From an uncultured Roseburia sp. (GTDB lineage Bacteria; Bacillota; Clostridia; Lachnospirales; Lachnospiraceae): 40,392 bases of DNA. Shown here piece after piece: positions 7,078 through 15,563 of this stretch. Under the pieces are notes generated by a model that did not search any database, had not been told where the DNA came from, and saw nothing but the letters and a program-made list of their open reading frames with translations. Both the position numbers and the translations under genes were made by a program. The stretch lies in assembly GCA_910587865.1 (NCBI GenBank), contig CAJUNX010000020.1:1-40392 (forward strand), in the 5' to 3' direction. Within the stretch, counting starts at the first letter, position 1; each line of letters starts with the position of its first letter.

Positions 7078-9495
7078 ATGAATGAAAAAGTATTAAATAC
7101 GCTGGAATACAACAAAATCACCGGACAGCTGGCCGAATACGCGTACAGCAGAGCCGCGAAGGAACGCTGCCGGACGCTACGGCCTTATACCGATATCGCG
7201 AAGATCCGCGGGCTGCAGGAGCAGACCGCCGATGCGCTCGGGCGGATCCTTCGGTGCGGATCCGTCTCCTTTTCGGGCGTCAGCGACATCACGGATTCCG
7301 TGAAGCGCTTAGAGATCGGCGGATCCTTAAGCGCCGCGGAGCTGCTGCGCATCTGCTCCCTGTTAGAGGCCGCCAGACGCACGAAGGCGTTTGCACGCCA
7401 GGCGCAGACACATGGACCGGCGCAGGATGCCGCCGCGGACGACGAAGAGGATTTTATCGATTCTCTTACCGGCTTTTTCGCGCAGATCGAGCCGTTGGCG
7501 CCGCTTCACACGGAGATCCGCCGCTGTATCCTCTCGGAGGATGAGATCGCGGATGACGCCAGCAGCCGGCTGCGTTCCATCCGGCGCTCCATGCGGGGAA
7601 TGAACGACAAAATACGCGCGCAGATGAATGCCATGATCAACAGCACGACGACGAGAACCTATCTGCAGGATACCGTGATCACCATGCGGGACGGCCGGTA
7701 CTGCCTGCCGGTAAAAGCCGAGGCCAAGTCGCAGATGCCCGGCATGATCCATGACCAGTCCTCCAGCGGCTCCACGCTTTTTATCGAGCCGATGGCTGTC
7801 GTGAACCTCAACAACGAATATAAGGAACTTCTGCTGAAGGAGAAGGAGGAGATCGAGATCATTCTGGCTGATTTGAGCGGTCAGGCCGCTGGGTATACCG
7901 CGCAGCTTCTGGCTGATTATCAGGTTCTCACCGAGCTTGATTTTGTCTTTGCAAAAGCCTCCTTCGCAAAAGAATACAACGGTGTCGCGCCGTTATTTAA
8001 CAATGACGGGCGCATTCACATCCGCAGAGGGCGTCACCCGCTTTTGGACAAAGGCTCTGTCGTGCCGATCGACGTAAGGCTCGGGGATGACTTTAACCTT
8101 CTGATCGTCACAGGCCCGAATACGGGAGGCAAGACAGTCTCCTTAAAGACCGTCGGGCTGCTTGCGCTGATGGGACAGGCGGGGCTTCATATCCCGGCAG
8201 CGGACCGCTCGGAGCTCGGTATTTTTGAGGAGGTATTTGCGGATATCGGGGATGAGCAGAGTATCGAGCAGTCCTTAAGTACCTTCTCGTCCCATATGAC
8301 GAACATCATCCGCATTTTAGAGCAGGTGAACGATCGTTCCCTGGTATTGTTTGACGAGCTGTGCGCCGGCACCGATCCCACCGAGGGCGCGGCGCTTGCG
8401 ATATCGATCCTCTCAAAGCTTCATCTTTACGGAGCGCGGATCATGGCGACGACCCACTACAGCGAGCTGAAGGTTTTTGCGCTTTCCGCGCCGGGTGTGG
8501 AAAATGCCTGCTGCGAGTTTGACGTGGACACCTTAAGCCCGACCTACCGGCTGCTGATCGGGATCCCGGGAAAGAGCAACGCGTTTGCCATCTCCAAAAA
8601 GCTCGGCCTGCCCGAAGAGGTCATTGAGGATGCAAAGGGCCGCTTAACCGAGAGCGAGGAGAATTTTGAGGATCTTCTCGCCAATTTAGAGAAGAGCCGT
8701 TCCACCATCGAAAAGGAACAGCTCGAGATCAGCCAGTACAAGCAGGAGATCGAATCATTAAAAGAAAAGCTGACACAGAAACAGGAACGTCTGGATCTGA
8801 GCAGGGAGAAGATTCTGCGCGAGGCAAACGAACAGGCGTATCACATTATAAAAGAGGCCAAGGATGTCGCCGACGAGACGATCCGCAACTTTAACAAATA
8901 CGGAAAAGCCGGCGCTCCCATCCGGCAGATGGAGCAGGAGCGCGCAAAACTCCGCGGCAGACTCGATGAAGCGGCAGGAAAGATGTCCGATCAGAAAAAG
9001 GCGGCGCCCGCAGGTCAGATTGCGCCGGCGAAGCTGCGCATCGGTGACAGCGTGAAGGTGCTCTCCATGAACTTAAAGGGCACGGTTCACACGCTGCCGA
9101 ACGCGAAGGGCGACCTGTATGTACAGATGGGGATTTTAAACTCCCTGGTGAACATTAAAGATCTGGTGCTGCTGGAGGAGGAGACTGCGCCGGGCGGGAA
9201 AAAATTCCACAAAACCGGCGCCGGGAAGATTAAGATGAGCAAATCGGCCTCCGTCTCCACGGAGATCAACCTGATCGGGAAGACCACGGCGGAGGCGATC
9301 CCGCTTTTGGACAAATACCTCGACGACGCTTACCTGGCGCATCTTCCCTCTGTCCGCATCGTTCACGGGAAAGGCACAGGGGCGCTTCGAAACGCCGTGC
9401 ACGCTCATTTAAAGAGACTGAAATATATCGATGAATACCACCTCGGAGAATTCGGGGAGGGCGATGCCGGCGTGACGATCGCCACCTTCCGGTAA
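7078..9495 (+). CDS. mutS2: MutS2 (ATPase with Smr endonuclease domain)
   Basis: At 805 residues it is of normal MutS2 length. It contains the lever/clamp region with a LYRDTV-like segment (TYLQDTVITMRDGRYCLPVK, near 200) and the ABC-type ATPase with Walker A TGPNTGGKT (about 340). Walker B LVLFDELCAGTDP and the H-loop TTHYSELK follow, then a long coiled coil (520-640) and a C-terminal Smr domain (725-805) with DLIG-like NLIGKT and VRIVHGKGTGALR. MutS2 lacks the mismatch-recognition domain. It acts in recombination control and, in Bacillus, in rescue of collided ribosomes. A response-regulator gene starts 74 bp downstream with no terminator visible, so co-transcription is possible. Confidence 0.95.
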   Translation: MNEKVLNTLEYNKITGQLAEYAYSRAAKERCRTLRPYTDIAKIRGLQEQTADALGRILRCGSVSFSGVSDITDSVKRLEIGGSLSAAELLRICSLLEAARRTKAFARQAQTHGPAQDAAADDEEDFIDSLTGFFAQIEPLAPLHTEIRRCILSEDEIADDASSRLRSIRRSMRGMNDKIRAQMNAMINSTTTRTYLQDTVITMRDGRYCLPVKAEAKSQMPGMIHDQSSSGSTLFIEPMAVVNLNNEYKELLLKEKEEIEIILADLSGQAAGYTAQLLADYQVLTELDFVFAKASFAKEYNGVAPLFNNDGRIHIRRGRHPLLDKGSVVPIDVRLGDDFNLLIVTGPNTGGKTVSLKTVGLLALMGQAGLHIPAADRSELGIFEEVFADIGDEQSIEQSLSTFSSHMTNIIRILEQVNDRSLVLFDELCAGTDPTEGAALAISILSKLHLYGARIMATTHYSELKVFALSAPGVENACCEFDVDTLSPTYRLLIGIPGKSNAFAISKKLGLPEEVIEDAKGRLTESEENFEDLLANLEKSRSTIEKEQLEISQYKQEIESLKEKLTQKQERLDLSREKILREANEQAYHIIKEAKDVADETIRNFNKYGKAGAPIRQMEQERAKLRGRLDEAAGKMSDQKKAAPAGQIAPAKLRIGDSVKVLSMNLKGTVHTLPNAKGDLYVQMGILNSLVNIKDLVLLEEETAPGGKKFHKTGAGKIKMSKSASVSTEINLIGKTTAEAIPLLDKYLDDAYLAHLPSVRIVHGKGTGALRNAVHAHLKRLKYIDEYHLGEFGEGDAGVTIATFR

Positions 9496-9569
9496 CGGGC
9501 GCGGGGGATTTTACGACACTGATGTTCAGTGCACAGACGTGTATGAAATGATACAGGAGGAACTTATCA

Positions 9570-10274
9570 ATGGCAGTGAAACAGAAAATACTGATTGTGG
9601 ACGACGATAACAATATCGCGGAGCTGATTTCCCTTTATCTGACCAAGGAGTGCTTTGACACGCGGATTGTCAATGACGGGGAGGAGGCTCTGCACGCGTT
9701 TGACCAGTATGGCCCGAACCTGATTCTTCTGGATCTGATGCTTCCGGGCATCGACGGCTATCAGGTCTGCCGCGAGGTTCGCGCGAAGGCGAATGTACCG
9801 ATTATCATGCTTTCCGCAAAAGGAGAAATTTTTGATAAAGTGCTCGGCTTAGAGCTCGGCGCAGACGACTATATGATCAAGCCCTTTGACTCTAAAGAGC
9901 TGGTTGCGCGCGTGAAAGCCGTGCTCCGCCGGTATCAGCCGGTGAAGGTCGAGGAGAGCCTTCCGGAATTAAAGTGCGTCAAATACACGGACCTGGTCGT
10001 CAATCTGTCAAACTACTCCGTGATTTACAGGGGGCAGGCGGTCGACATGCCGCCGAAGGAGCTGGAGCTTTTGTATTTTCTCGCCTCCTCGCCCAATCAG
10101 GTATTTACCAGGGAGCAGCTTCTGGATCATATCTGGGGCTATGAATACATCGGCGACACCCGTACCGTGGACGTGCATGTGAAGCGCCTGCGGGAAAAGA
10201 TTAAGGATCATGCAAACTGGAGCCTTGCGACCGTGTGGGGCATCGGCTATAAATTCGAGGTTCGCGATCTATGA
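9570..10274 (+). CDS. OmpR/PhoB-family response regulator
   Basis: The protein has 234 residues. Its receiver domain (5-120) holds the acidic pair VDDDN, the phospho-acceptor Asp in LILLDLMLPGIDGYQ (about 54), the conserved Ser (IIMLSAKGE) and the Lys in DDYMIKPF. The winged-helix DNA-binding domain (135-232) contains PPKELELLYFLASSPNQVF and the recognition region DTRTVDVHVKRLREKI. AGGAGG is well placed before the ATG. Its stop overlaps the kinase start, so this is a co-translated two-component pair. The genes it controls are not evident. Its GC content and codon use match its neighbours. Confidence 0.93.
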   Translation: MAVKQKILIVDDDNNIAELISLYLTKECFDTRIVNDGEEALHAFDQYGPNLILLDLMLPGIDGYQVCREVRAKANVPIIMLSAKGEIFDKVLGLELGADDYMIKPFDSKELVARVKAVLRRYQPVKVEESLPELKCVKYTDLVVNLSNYSVIYRGQAVDMPPKELELLYFLASSPNQVFTREQLLDHIWGYEYIGDTRTVDVHVKRLREKIKDHANWSLATVWGIGYKFEVRDL

Positions 10275-11689
10275 AACGCACACTTTACCCGAAATTTCTG
10301 GCAGGCTATGTGATGTACGGTCTGATCGGTTTTCTCGTCATCACCACCTTTACCTACCGCATGACGTATCGGTTCGTCGAGATGCGTGAAGCCGCGGGGC
10401 TTTACCGGGAATCCGCGCTGATCTCCTCAAGCTATGCGGAGCATTATTTTTCGCAGTCCATGAGCCTGGAGGAGATTCAGGCTCCGCTTGCGGCGCTTGC
10501 GTCTTATCTCTCCGGCGAAATCTGGATTGTGGACACCAGAGGAACGGTGCTTTTAAACACGGCAAAACCGCAGACGACGGATGCGCCCGAGGTGATTCCG
10601 GATTTCAGCGTCACTGATTTCGGCAACAAATATTATCAGACCGGTACGTTTTACGGGCAGTTTACCACGGAACAGCTCAGTGTTTTTTCGCCGATTACGG
10701 CAAATTATAAGGTCCGCGGTTACGTCATCATCCACAAACCGACCGGCAGTCTGGTCTCTTACGCAAACGGGCTGATCACGATCTCCTATCAGACGCTCGC
10801 CCTGCTTTTCCTGGCGGCCCTGATCATGCTGATTTTATTTACGTATGTCATATATATTCCGATCCGAAGGATCACCAAAACGGCCGACGCCTATGCGGCC
10901 GGTAATTTTGACGCGCGGATCGAGCTGCATTCCGGCGATGAGATCGGCTATCTTGCCGCATCGTTAAATTATATGGCCAGCGAGCTCCACACACTTGAGG
11001 AAGATCAGAAAAAATTTGTCTCCAATGTCTCGCATGATTTCCGCTCGCCGCTGACCTCGATCAAAGGCTACGTGGAGGCCATGTTAGACGGGACGATCCC
11101 CGTCGAGATGCAGGATAAGTACTTAAACATCATTCTTTTTGAGACGGAGCGCCTAAACAAACTGACCAGCAGCCTGTTAGAGCTGAACAAATTCGGGGCG
11201 CACGGAATGATTCTCGATATCACGGATTTTGATATTAATTATACGATCCGTATGACGGTGCAGACGTTTGAGGGAATCTGCAAGGATAAGCGGATTTCGT
11301 TCTCGCTGATTCTGACCGGAGAAAAGCTGTTCGTCTCGGCCGATATGAGCAAAATCCAGCAGGTGCTCTACAACCTGATCGATAACGCGATCAAATTCAG
11401 CCACACGGATTCCTCCATTACAGTGGAGACCACCGCAAAGAACGATAAAATTTTTATCTCGGTAAAGGATACCGGCATCGGGATTCCGAAGGACAGCATC
11501 AAAAAAATCTGGGAGCGCTTTTATAAAACGGATCTCTCCCGCGGAAAGGACAAAAAAGGGACCGGACTGGGTCTTTCCATCGTCAGGGAAATCATACAGG
11601 CGCACGGGGAGAATATCAACTGCATCAGCACAGAGGGAGTCGGAACCGAGTTTCTCTTCACGCTGCCGCTCGCAAAGGAAAATGAGTGA
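10271..11689 (+). CDS. HAMP-domain sensor histidine kinase
   Basis: The 472-residue kinase has a membrane helix at about 12-30, an extracytoplasmic sensor region (30-168) and a second helix (173-197). A HAMP domain (198-250) is followed by a HisKA dimerisation domain with the phospho-accepting His in NVSHDFRSPLTSIKGY (about 256). The HATPase domain has the N box (NLIDNAIKFS), G1 (DTGIGIP), F box and G2 (GTGLGLSIVREI). It partners with the regulator whose 3' end overlaps its ATG. The sensor region resembles the small PAS-like extracellular domains of Firmicute kinases. The ligand is unknown. Confidence 0.93.
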   Translation: MKRTLYPKFLAGYVMYGLIGFLVITTFTYRMTYRFVEMREAAGLYRESALISSSYAEHYFSQSMSLEEIQAPLAALASYLSGEIWIVDTRGTVLLNTAKPQTTDAPEVIPDFSVTDFGNKYYQTGTFYGQFTTEQLSVFSPITANYKVRGYVIIHKPTGSLVSYANGLITISYQTLALLFLAALIMLILFTYVIYIPIRRITKTADAYAAGNFDARIELHSGDEIGYLAASLNYMASELHTLEEDQKKFVSNVSHDFRSPLTSIKGYVEAMLDGTIPVEMQDKYLNIILFETERLNKLTSSLLELNKFGAHGMILDITDFDINYTIRMTVQTFEGICKDKRISFSLILTGEKLFVSADMSKIQQVLYNLIDNAIKFSHTDSSITVETTAKNDKIFISVKDTGIGIPKDSIKKIWERFYKTDLSRGKDKKGTGLGLSIVREIIQAHGENINCISTEGVGTEFLFTLPLAKENE

Positions 11690-11727
11690 CGCGCGCATTG
11701 TTTCATAAATTTTTAAGAATAGTTTCC

Positions 11728-11756
11728 TTGACAATTCTGCAAAATAATAGTAGTAT
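11728..11756 (+). promoter_or_regulatory. promoter of the hemolysin-III family gene
   Basis: A consensus TTGACA (11728-11733), a 17-bp spacer and TAGTAT (11751-11756) precede the gene by ~75 bp. This supports a start at 11833 rather than the longer open frame beginning at 11686, which starts upstream of the promoter. Confidence 0.8.
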
Positions 11757-11832
11757 GACTCTAACAAGTAGTAATGAATACTATGTATGGAAATATACGG
11801 AACTATTAATTGCGGAAAAGGGGGCTGAATTT

Positions 11833-12483
11833 ATGCAGATTACAATCAGGGAACCGGGGAGCGCGCTGACCCATTTTGCAGGACTGGTGCTGGCGGTGCT
11901 CGCGGCGATGCCGATGCTCGCGAAGGCGGGACTGTCCGGCAGTGTGACGAATGTCGGCGCGATGATGATTTTTATGATGAGTATGGTACTGCTTTACGGG
12001 GCGAGCACGCTCTATCACTCGGTGGTCGTGCCGGATAAGGTGCTGCGCGTCTTCCGGAAGTTAGACCACATGATGATCTTTGTGCTGATCGCAGGTTCTT
12101 ACACGCCGGTGTGCATGATCGTGCTCGGCGGAAAGATGGGGTATGAGCTGCTCGTTGCGGTGTGGGGCATCGCTGCGGCCGGGATGCTCATAAAGGCGCT
12201 CTGGATCAACTGCCCGAAGTGGTTTTCCTCCGTGATCTATATCGCGATGGGCTGGGTGTGCGTCTTTGTATTCCGGGAGCTTTTAACGACGCTCTCCGCC
12301 GCGGCGTTTCTCTGGCTTCTGGCGGGCGGGATCATCTACACGGCAGGCGGCGTGATCTATGCCTTGAAGCTGCCGCTGTTTAACGCGAGACACGGCGGAT
12401 TCGGCAGTCATGAGATCTTCCATCTGTTTGTGATGGCCGGAAGCGTCTGCCACTTTATCTTTATGTATCAGTATGTGCTGTGA
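11833..12483 (+). CDS. hemolysin III / PAQR-family membrane protein
   Basis: This 216-residue protein has seven predicted helices and the family signature: the N-terminal EPGSALTHFAGLVLA, STLYHS after helix 2, RKLDHMMIFVLIAGSYTPV between helices 2 and 3, and a C-terminal GSHEIFHLFVMAGSVCHF. The conserved His and Asp residues in these motifs form the metal site of the PAQR/HlyIII superfamily. The bacterial role is unclear; the hemolysin name is historical, and lipid hydrolase or membrane homeostasis roles have been suggested. AAAAGGGGG lies ~10 bp before the ATG. It appears to be a single-gene transcript with its own promoter. Confidence 0.9.
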   Translation: MQITIREPGSALTHFAGLVLAVLAAMPMLAKAGLSGSVTNVGAMMIFMMSMVLLYGASTLYHSVVVPDKVLRVFRKLDHMMIFVLIAGSYTPVCMIVLGGKMGYELLVAVWGIAAAGMLIKALWINCPKWFSSVIYIAMGWVCVFVFRELLTTLSAAAFLWLLAGGIIYTAGGVIYALKLPLFNARHGGFGSHEIFHLFVMAGSVCHFIFMYQYVL

Positions 12484-12504
12484 ACGGTAACGCCGCGGGT
12501 TTTT

Positions 12505-12705
12505 ATGTTTTCGACAAACGACGACAAATTGGCCGGCAGTGGAATTATAAGCCGTTTTCAGAGAGTTCAGGCCCATATGAGGATTGCAGGAAAGGAAAAC
12601 GCTGCTGAAACATATGAAAGTCTGAAAAATGATTACCTGTCAATAAAAGCGGTACTGACATCCTAAGGGGTGAATCTGACCGATATTGACAGGATCAGAG
12701 AATAA
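12505..12705 (+). pseudogene. small hypothetical protein gene with an internal stop
   Basis: An ATG at 12505 opens a 53-codon frame ending at TAA 12664-12666. In the same frame, coding-like sequence resumes (GVNLTDIDRIRE) and stops again at 12703. The composition (ETYESLKNDYLSIKAVLTS, then the post-stop segment) reads like one continuous helical protein C-terminus of ~66 residues, so the TAA is probably a nonsense mutation. No strong ribosome binding site precedes the ATG. The final codons overlap the left arm of the long hairpin. I do not recognise the family. A genuine 53-residue protein is the alternative. Confidence 0.4.
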
Positions 12706-12762
12706 AAGAAGAGGCAGCGAAATACGGAATTTTTCGCTGCCTCTTCTTTTATTTTCTGATCC
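12692..12762. terminator. bidirectional terminator with a ~31-bp stem
   Basis: The arms (12692-12722 and 12732-12762) pair completely, with one G-T wobble, around a nine-base loop. The core is AAAAGAAGAGGCAGCG. Both flanks are A/T-rich (AATAAAAG / CTTTTATT), so it can end transcripts arriving from both sides: the hemolysin-III side and the minus-strand aldo/keto reductase. The stem is much longer than a usual intrinsic terminator. Confidence 0.85.
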
Positions 12763-12835
12763 GGATATGATTATAGCGGACAGGTCGAAATGTGTAATCC
12801 CCGGCCACATACCCGATAGGGGGATCTGCCGGCTT

Positions 12836-13954
12836 TTACCCCAGCGCCCCGCTCACCTTCACCAGCTCATCCCGGATCTTAATGTGCTGCGGACATGCCT
12901 CCTCGCATTTTCCGCATCGGATACACTCATTCGCGCGCTTGTGCCCGTGACCGCCCACAAGCCAGTTCTCCTGTCCCTTTGCGGCGTTCATATCACCGTA
13001 GAGCGTGAGGTAGTTCATGGCGGTGAAGGAGCCGGAGATGCCGATATCCATCGGGCAGACCTTCGCGCAGTAGTTGCAGGTGGTGCAGGGGATCAGGGGA
13101 ATCTTTTTCAACTCTTCCTGTGCGTTTGCGAGGGTCTCCTTCTGTGCTTCCGTCAGCCCGTCAAAGGCCTTCATGTAGGACAGATTATCCTTCATCTGCT
13201 CCACGCTGCTCATGCCGGAGAGGACCGTGATCACGCCGGGCAGGCTGGCTGCGAAGCGGACGGCCCAGGATGCCACAGAGCGCTCCGGTTCCGCTGATCT
13301 GAAGATATCCGCGACGGACGCGGGCGGATTTGCCAGCATCCCGCCTTTTACAGGCTCCATGATGATGACCGGTTTGCCGTGGGCCCGTGCGACCTCATAG
13401 CAGCCCTTTGACTGGATCGCCGGGTTTTCCCAGTCCGCGTAATTAATCTGCAGCTGGACAAATTCCATCTCGGGGTGTGCGGTTAAGATCGCGTCCAGCT
13501 CCTTTGGCGTGGAGTGGAAGGAAAAACCCGCATGGCGGATCTGTCCGGAGGCTTTTTTCTCCTGAATCCAGTTCCACATATCAAAATCGTCAAAATATTT
13601 TGTTCTGCTCTCGCCTAAGTTGTGCAGCAGATAAAAATCAAAATATCCGGCACCGGTCTGTGCCAGAGAGGTGTCAAACTGCGCGTATGCCTCCTCCTTT
13701 GTCTTACAGTTGATCCAGGCAGCGTTCTTGGTGGCCAGCTGGAAGCGTTCTCTCGGATACCGTTCCACCAGCGCCTGCCGGATGGCGTCCTCGCTCCCGG
13801 CATAGGCCCAGGCCGTGTCGAAATAGGTAAAACCGGCATCTAAGAACAGATCCACCATTTCCTTTACCTGTTCCACATCGATTACGCCCTCCTTCTGCGG
13901 CAGACGCATCAGGCCGAAACCGAGCTTGCGGATGTCTTCTCCCAAAAATCCCAT
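12836..13954 (-). CDS. aldo/keto reductase with C-terminal 2x[4Fe-4S] ferredoxin domain
   Basis: The 372-residue fusion has an AKR barrel at 1-285 and a ferredoxin-like segment at about 290-365. The AKR catalytic residues are visible: Asp and Tyr in FDTAWAYAGSE, Lys in ATKNAAW and His in FYLLHNLG. The tail has two clusters of the form CxxCxxCxxxCP (CTTCNYCAKVCP and CIRCGKCEEACP). This fusion is common in anaerobes, where electrons likely come from or go to a ferredoxin pool; the carbonyl substrate is unknown. AAAGGAG precedes the ATG by 9 bp. The divergent MerR gene and the operator at 14034-14048 indicate inducible control. Confidence 0.93.
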   Translation of the reverse strand: MGFLGEDIRKLGFGLMRLPQKEGVIDVEQVKEMVDLFLDAGFTYFDTAWAYAGSEDAIRQALVERYPRERFQLATKNAAWINCKTKEEAYAQFDTSLAQTGAGYFDFYLLHNLGESRTKYFDDFDMWNWIQEKKASGQIRHAGFSFHSTPKELDAILTAHPEMEFVQLQINYADWENPAIQSKGCYEVARAHGKPVIIMEPVKGGMLANPPASVADIFRSAEPERSVASWAVRFAASLPGVITVLSGMSSVEQMKDNLSYMKAFDGLTEAQKETLANAQEELKKIPLIPCTTCNYCAKVCPMDIGISGSFTAMNYLTLYGDMNAAKGQENWLVGGHGHKRANECIRCGKCEEACPQHIKIRDELVKVSGALG

Positions 13955-14022
13955 TGTGAAAATCTCCTTTCTGTCAGAAAATTCGTTTTGTATTGCAAAA
14001 AATCCATTACTGATTTAAAATA

Positions 14023-14053
14023 AGTATATCAGGTTCGAGTAACTCGAAGTCAA
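14023..14053 (-). promoter_or_regulatory. MerR-type promoter of the aldo/keto reductase with operator dyad
   Basis: On the minus strand, TTGACT (14048-14053) and TATACT (14023-14028) are 19 bp apart. The overlong spacer contains a perfect 7-1-7 dyad, TTCGAGT-A-ACTCGAA (14034-14048). A 19-20 bp spacer with a centred dyad is the established signature of promoters that MerR-family activators untwist. The regulator gene starts 46 bp away in the opposite direction. Confidence 0.9.
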
Positions 14054-14094
14054 TGCTTTTTGTAACTTTTCCCATAAAGTGAAACGGAGCGCGT

Positions 14095-14547
14095 ATGGAA
14101 TATACATTAAAAGAGTTTGCAGAACTGTTCGGGATCACGGAGCACACGGTGCGCTACTATACGGATATCGATCTGCTGCCCTGCAGGCGGGACGGACAAA
14201 ACCGGCGTGTGTTCAATGAGGAGTCGGCAAACTGGATGCGGGGGATCCTGTATCTGAAGCGATGCGGCGCGCCGATTAAGGTGATCCGGGAATACTGTGA
14301 GCTGTGCCGGGCGGAGGAATCCGAAGAGCATCTGATGGCGAGATACCAGATCATAAAGGATCAGCGCGCGCAGGCCCACAGGAGGGCAGAGGAGGCGGCG
14401 GCCACCGCGGCGTACATGGATCAGAAGTTAAGGCATTATGAGGATATTCTGGCGGGGGTTCTGCCGGACGACACGAATCCCGGAAACTGGAGCCGGAAAA
14501 CAGGGCATGACTGCGGACCGCAGGAAAAGGACAGGGATGCCAAATAA
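14095..14547 (+). CDS. MerR-family transcriptional regulator
   Basis: The 150-residue protein begins with the MerR helix-turn-helix and wing: TLKEFAELFGITEHTVRYYT, then DLLPCRRDGQNRRVF. A coiled-coil dimerisation helix (about 80-125, QRAQAHRRAEEAAATAAYM) and a short tail follow. There is no metal-binding Cys loop at the usual place, which puts it nearer to the AdhR/YhdM-like regulators that control aldo/keto reductases and aldehyde detoxification. It is divergent from the ferredoxin-containing AKR. The dyad in the 19-bp spacer between the two genes is its probable target. GGAG lies 6 bp before the start. Confidence 0.9.
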   Translation: MEYTLKEFAELFGITEHTVRYYTDIDLLPCRRDGQNRRVFNEESANWMRGILYLKRCGAPIKVIREYCELCRAEESEEHLMARYQIIKDQRAQAHRRAEEAAATAAYMDQKLRHYEDILAGVLPDDTNPGNWSRKTGHDCGPQEKDRDAK

Positions 14548-14585
14548 GTGAGACAGATAAACAGAGAGAAACGAGGAGGAGAAGC

Positions 14586-15473
14586 ATGAGGTACACATTA
14601 CAAAACGAGTCGCTTGCAGTAGAGATTGATTCCTTCGGTGCGGAGTTAAAATCCGTAAAAAGGGTATCGGACGGGCAGGAGTACATGTGGCAGGCCGATC
14701 CGGCCTACTGGGGGCGTACCTCGCCGGTGCTGTTTCCGTTTGTGGGCGTCCCGAAAAACAAGGAATACCGCTACGGCGGAAAGACCTATCCCATGGGGCA
14801 GCACGGGTTTGCCAGGGACATGGAATTTACCCCGGACCCCGCAGAGACCCGGGAGGAGAACCGCATCTGGTTTGTGCTTTCCTCCACGGAGGAGACCTGT
14901 GCGAAATATCCCTTTGCCTTCCGTCTTCATATCGGCTACGAGCTTGCCGGGAATCAGCTGAAGGTGCTCTGGAGAGTGGAGAATACGGATCAGAAGACGA
15001 TGTATTTTTCCATCGGGGCGCACCCTGCATTTAACTGCCCGATACATGGCGAGGAAGATAAGCTGGGATACGGCCTGCGCTTTGGCGGTCTGACGGACGG
15101 GATTCATCATCACGGCAACACGCCGGAGGGGCTTGCCATCATGGAGGACGAGGTGCTCCCGCTTCATGACGGGGCCGTTTCCTTTACGCCCGGGTTTTTC
15201 GACGAATGTACATATATGATCGAGGGAAAGCAGACCGGCGAGGTCTCGCTGCTGGACCGGTCGGGGGAGGCGTATGTGACGGTCCGCTTCGACACGCCGC
15301 TGTTTGCCGTGTGGTCGCCGGAGAGAAAGAATGCGCCGTTCGTCTGCATCGAACCGTGGTACGGCAGATGTGATGCGGTGGACTTTGAGGGGAGCTTAGA
15401 GGAGCGGGATTACGGGAATGTGTTAAAACCGGGCGGGGACTTTGCGGCGTCCTATGAGATGATCTTTTCCTGA
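14586..15473 (+). CDS. aldose 1-epimerase family protein
   Basis: The 295-residue product is a single galactose-mutarotase-like beta-sandwich domain. Family motifs include the N-terminal SFGAELKSVK, YMWQADPAYWGRTSPVLFP, the His-bearing GQHGFARDMEF, IGAHPAFNCP with the second conserved His, and the C-terminal FVCIEPWYGRCDA with the likely catalytic Glu. It resembles the YihR/LacX-like subgroup more than GalM. It would interconvert alpha and beta anomers of a hexose or sugar phosphate. GAGGAGGAGAAGC gives a strong ribosome binding site. It starts 38 bp after the MerR gene and may be transcribed with it. Confidence 0.9.
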   Translation: MRYTLQNESLAVEIDSFGAELKSVKRVSDGQEYMWQADPAYWGRTSPVLFPFVGVPKNKEYRYGGKTYPMGQHGFARDMEFTPDPAETREENRIWFVLSSTEETCAKYPFAFRLHIGYELAGNQLKVLWRVENTDQKTMYFSIGAHPAFNCPIHGEEDKLGYGLRFGGLTDGIHHHGNTPEGLAIMEDEVLPLHDGAVSFTPGFFDECTYMIEGKQTGEVSLLDRSGEAYVTVRFDTPLFAVWSPERKNAPFVCIEPWYGRCDAVDFEGSLEERDYGNVLKPGGDFAASYEMIFS

Positions 15474-15518
15474 TTCAGAGCCGTGACGGGAAAGCCGCCG
15501 GGATGGCATATCCGGTTC

Positions 15519-15560
15519 ATAACCTGCATATAGTTAGATATATCATATCAGGCAGGTTAT
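15519..15560 (+). promoter_or_regulatory. hairpin covering the ribosome binding site of the TIGR04086 gene
   Basis: ATAACCTGC at 15519-15527 is exactly complementary to GCAGGTTAT at 15552-15560, with an A/T-rich 24-base loop. The AGG of the only plausible ribosome binding site lies within the right arm, and the ATG follows 3 bp later. Folding would hide the site, so translation may be controlled here. The effector is unknown. Confidence 0.5.
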
Positions 15561-15563
15561 CCG

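Noticed and set aside
11686..11832. Longer start for the hemolysin-III family gene
   Set aside because: The TTGACA/TAGTAT promoter lies inside this stretch and the added residues are not family-like.
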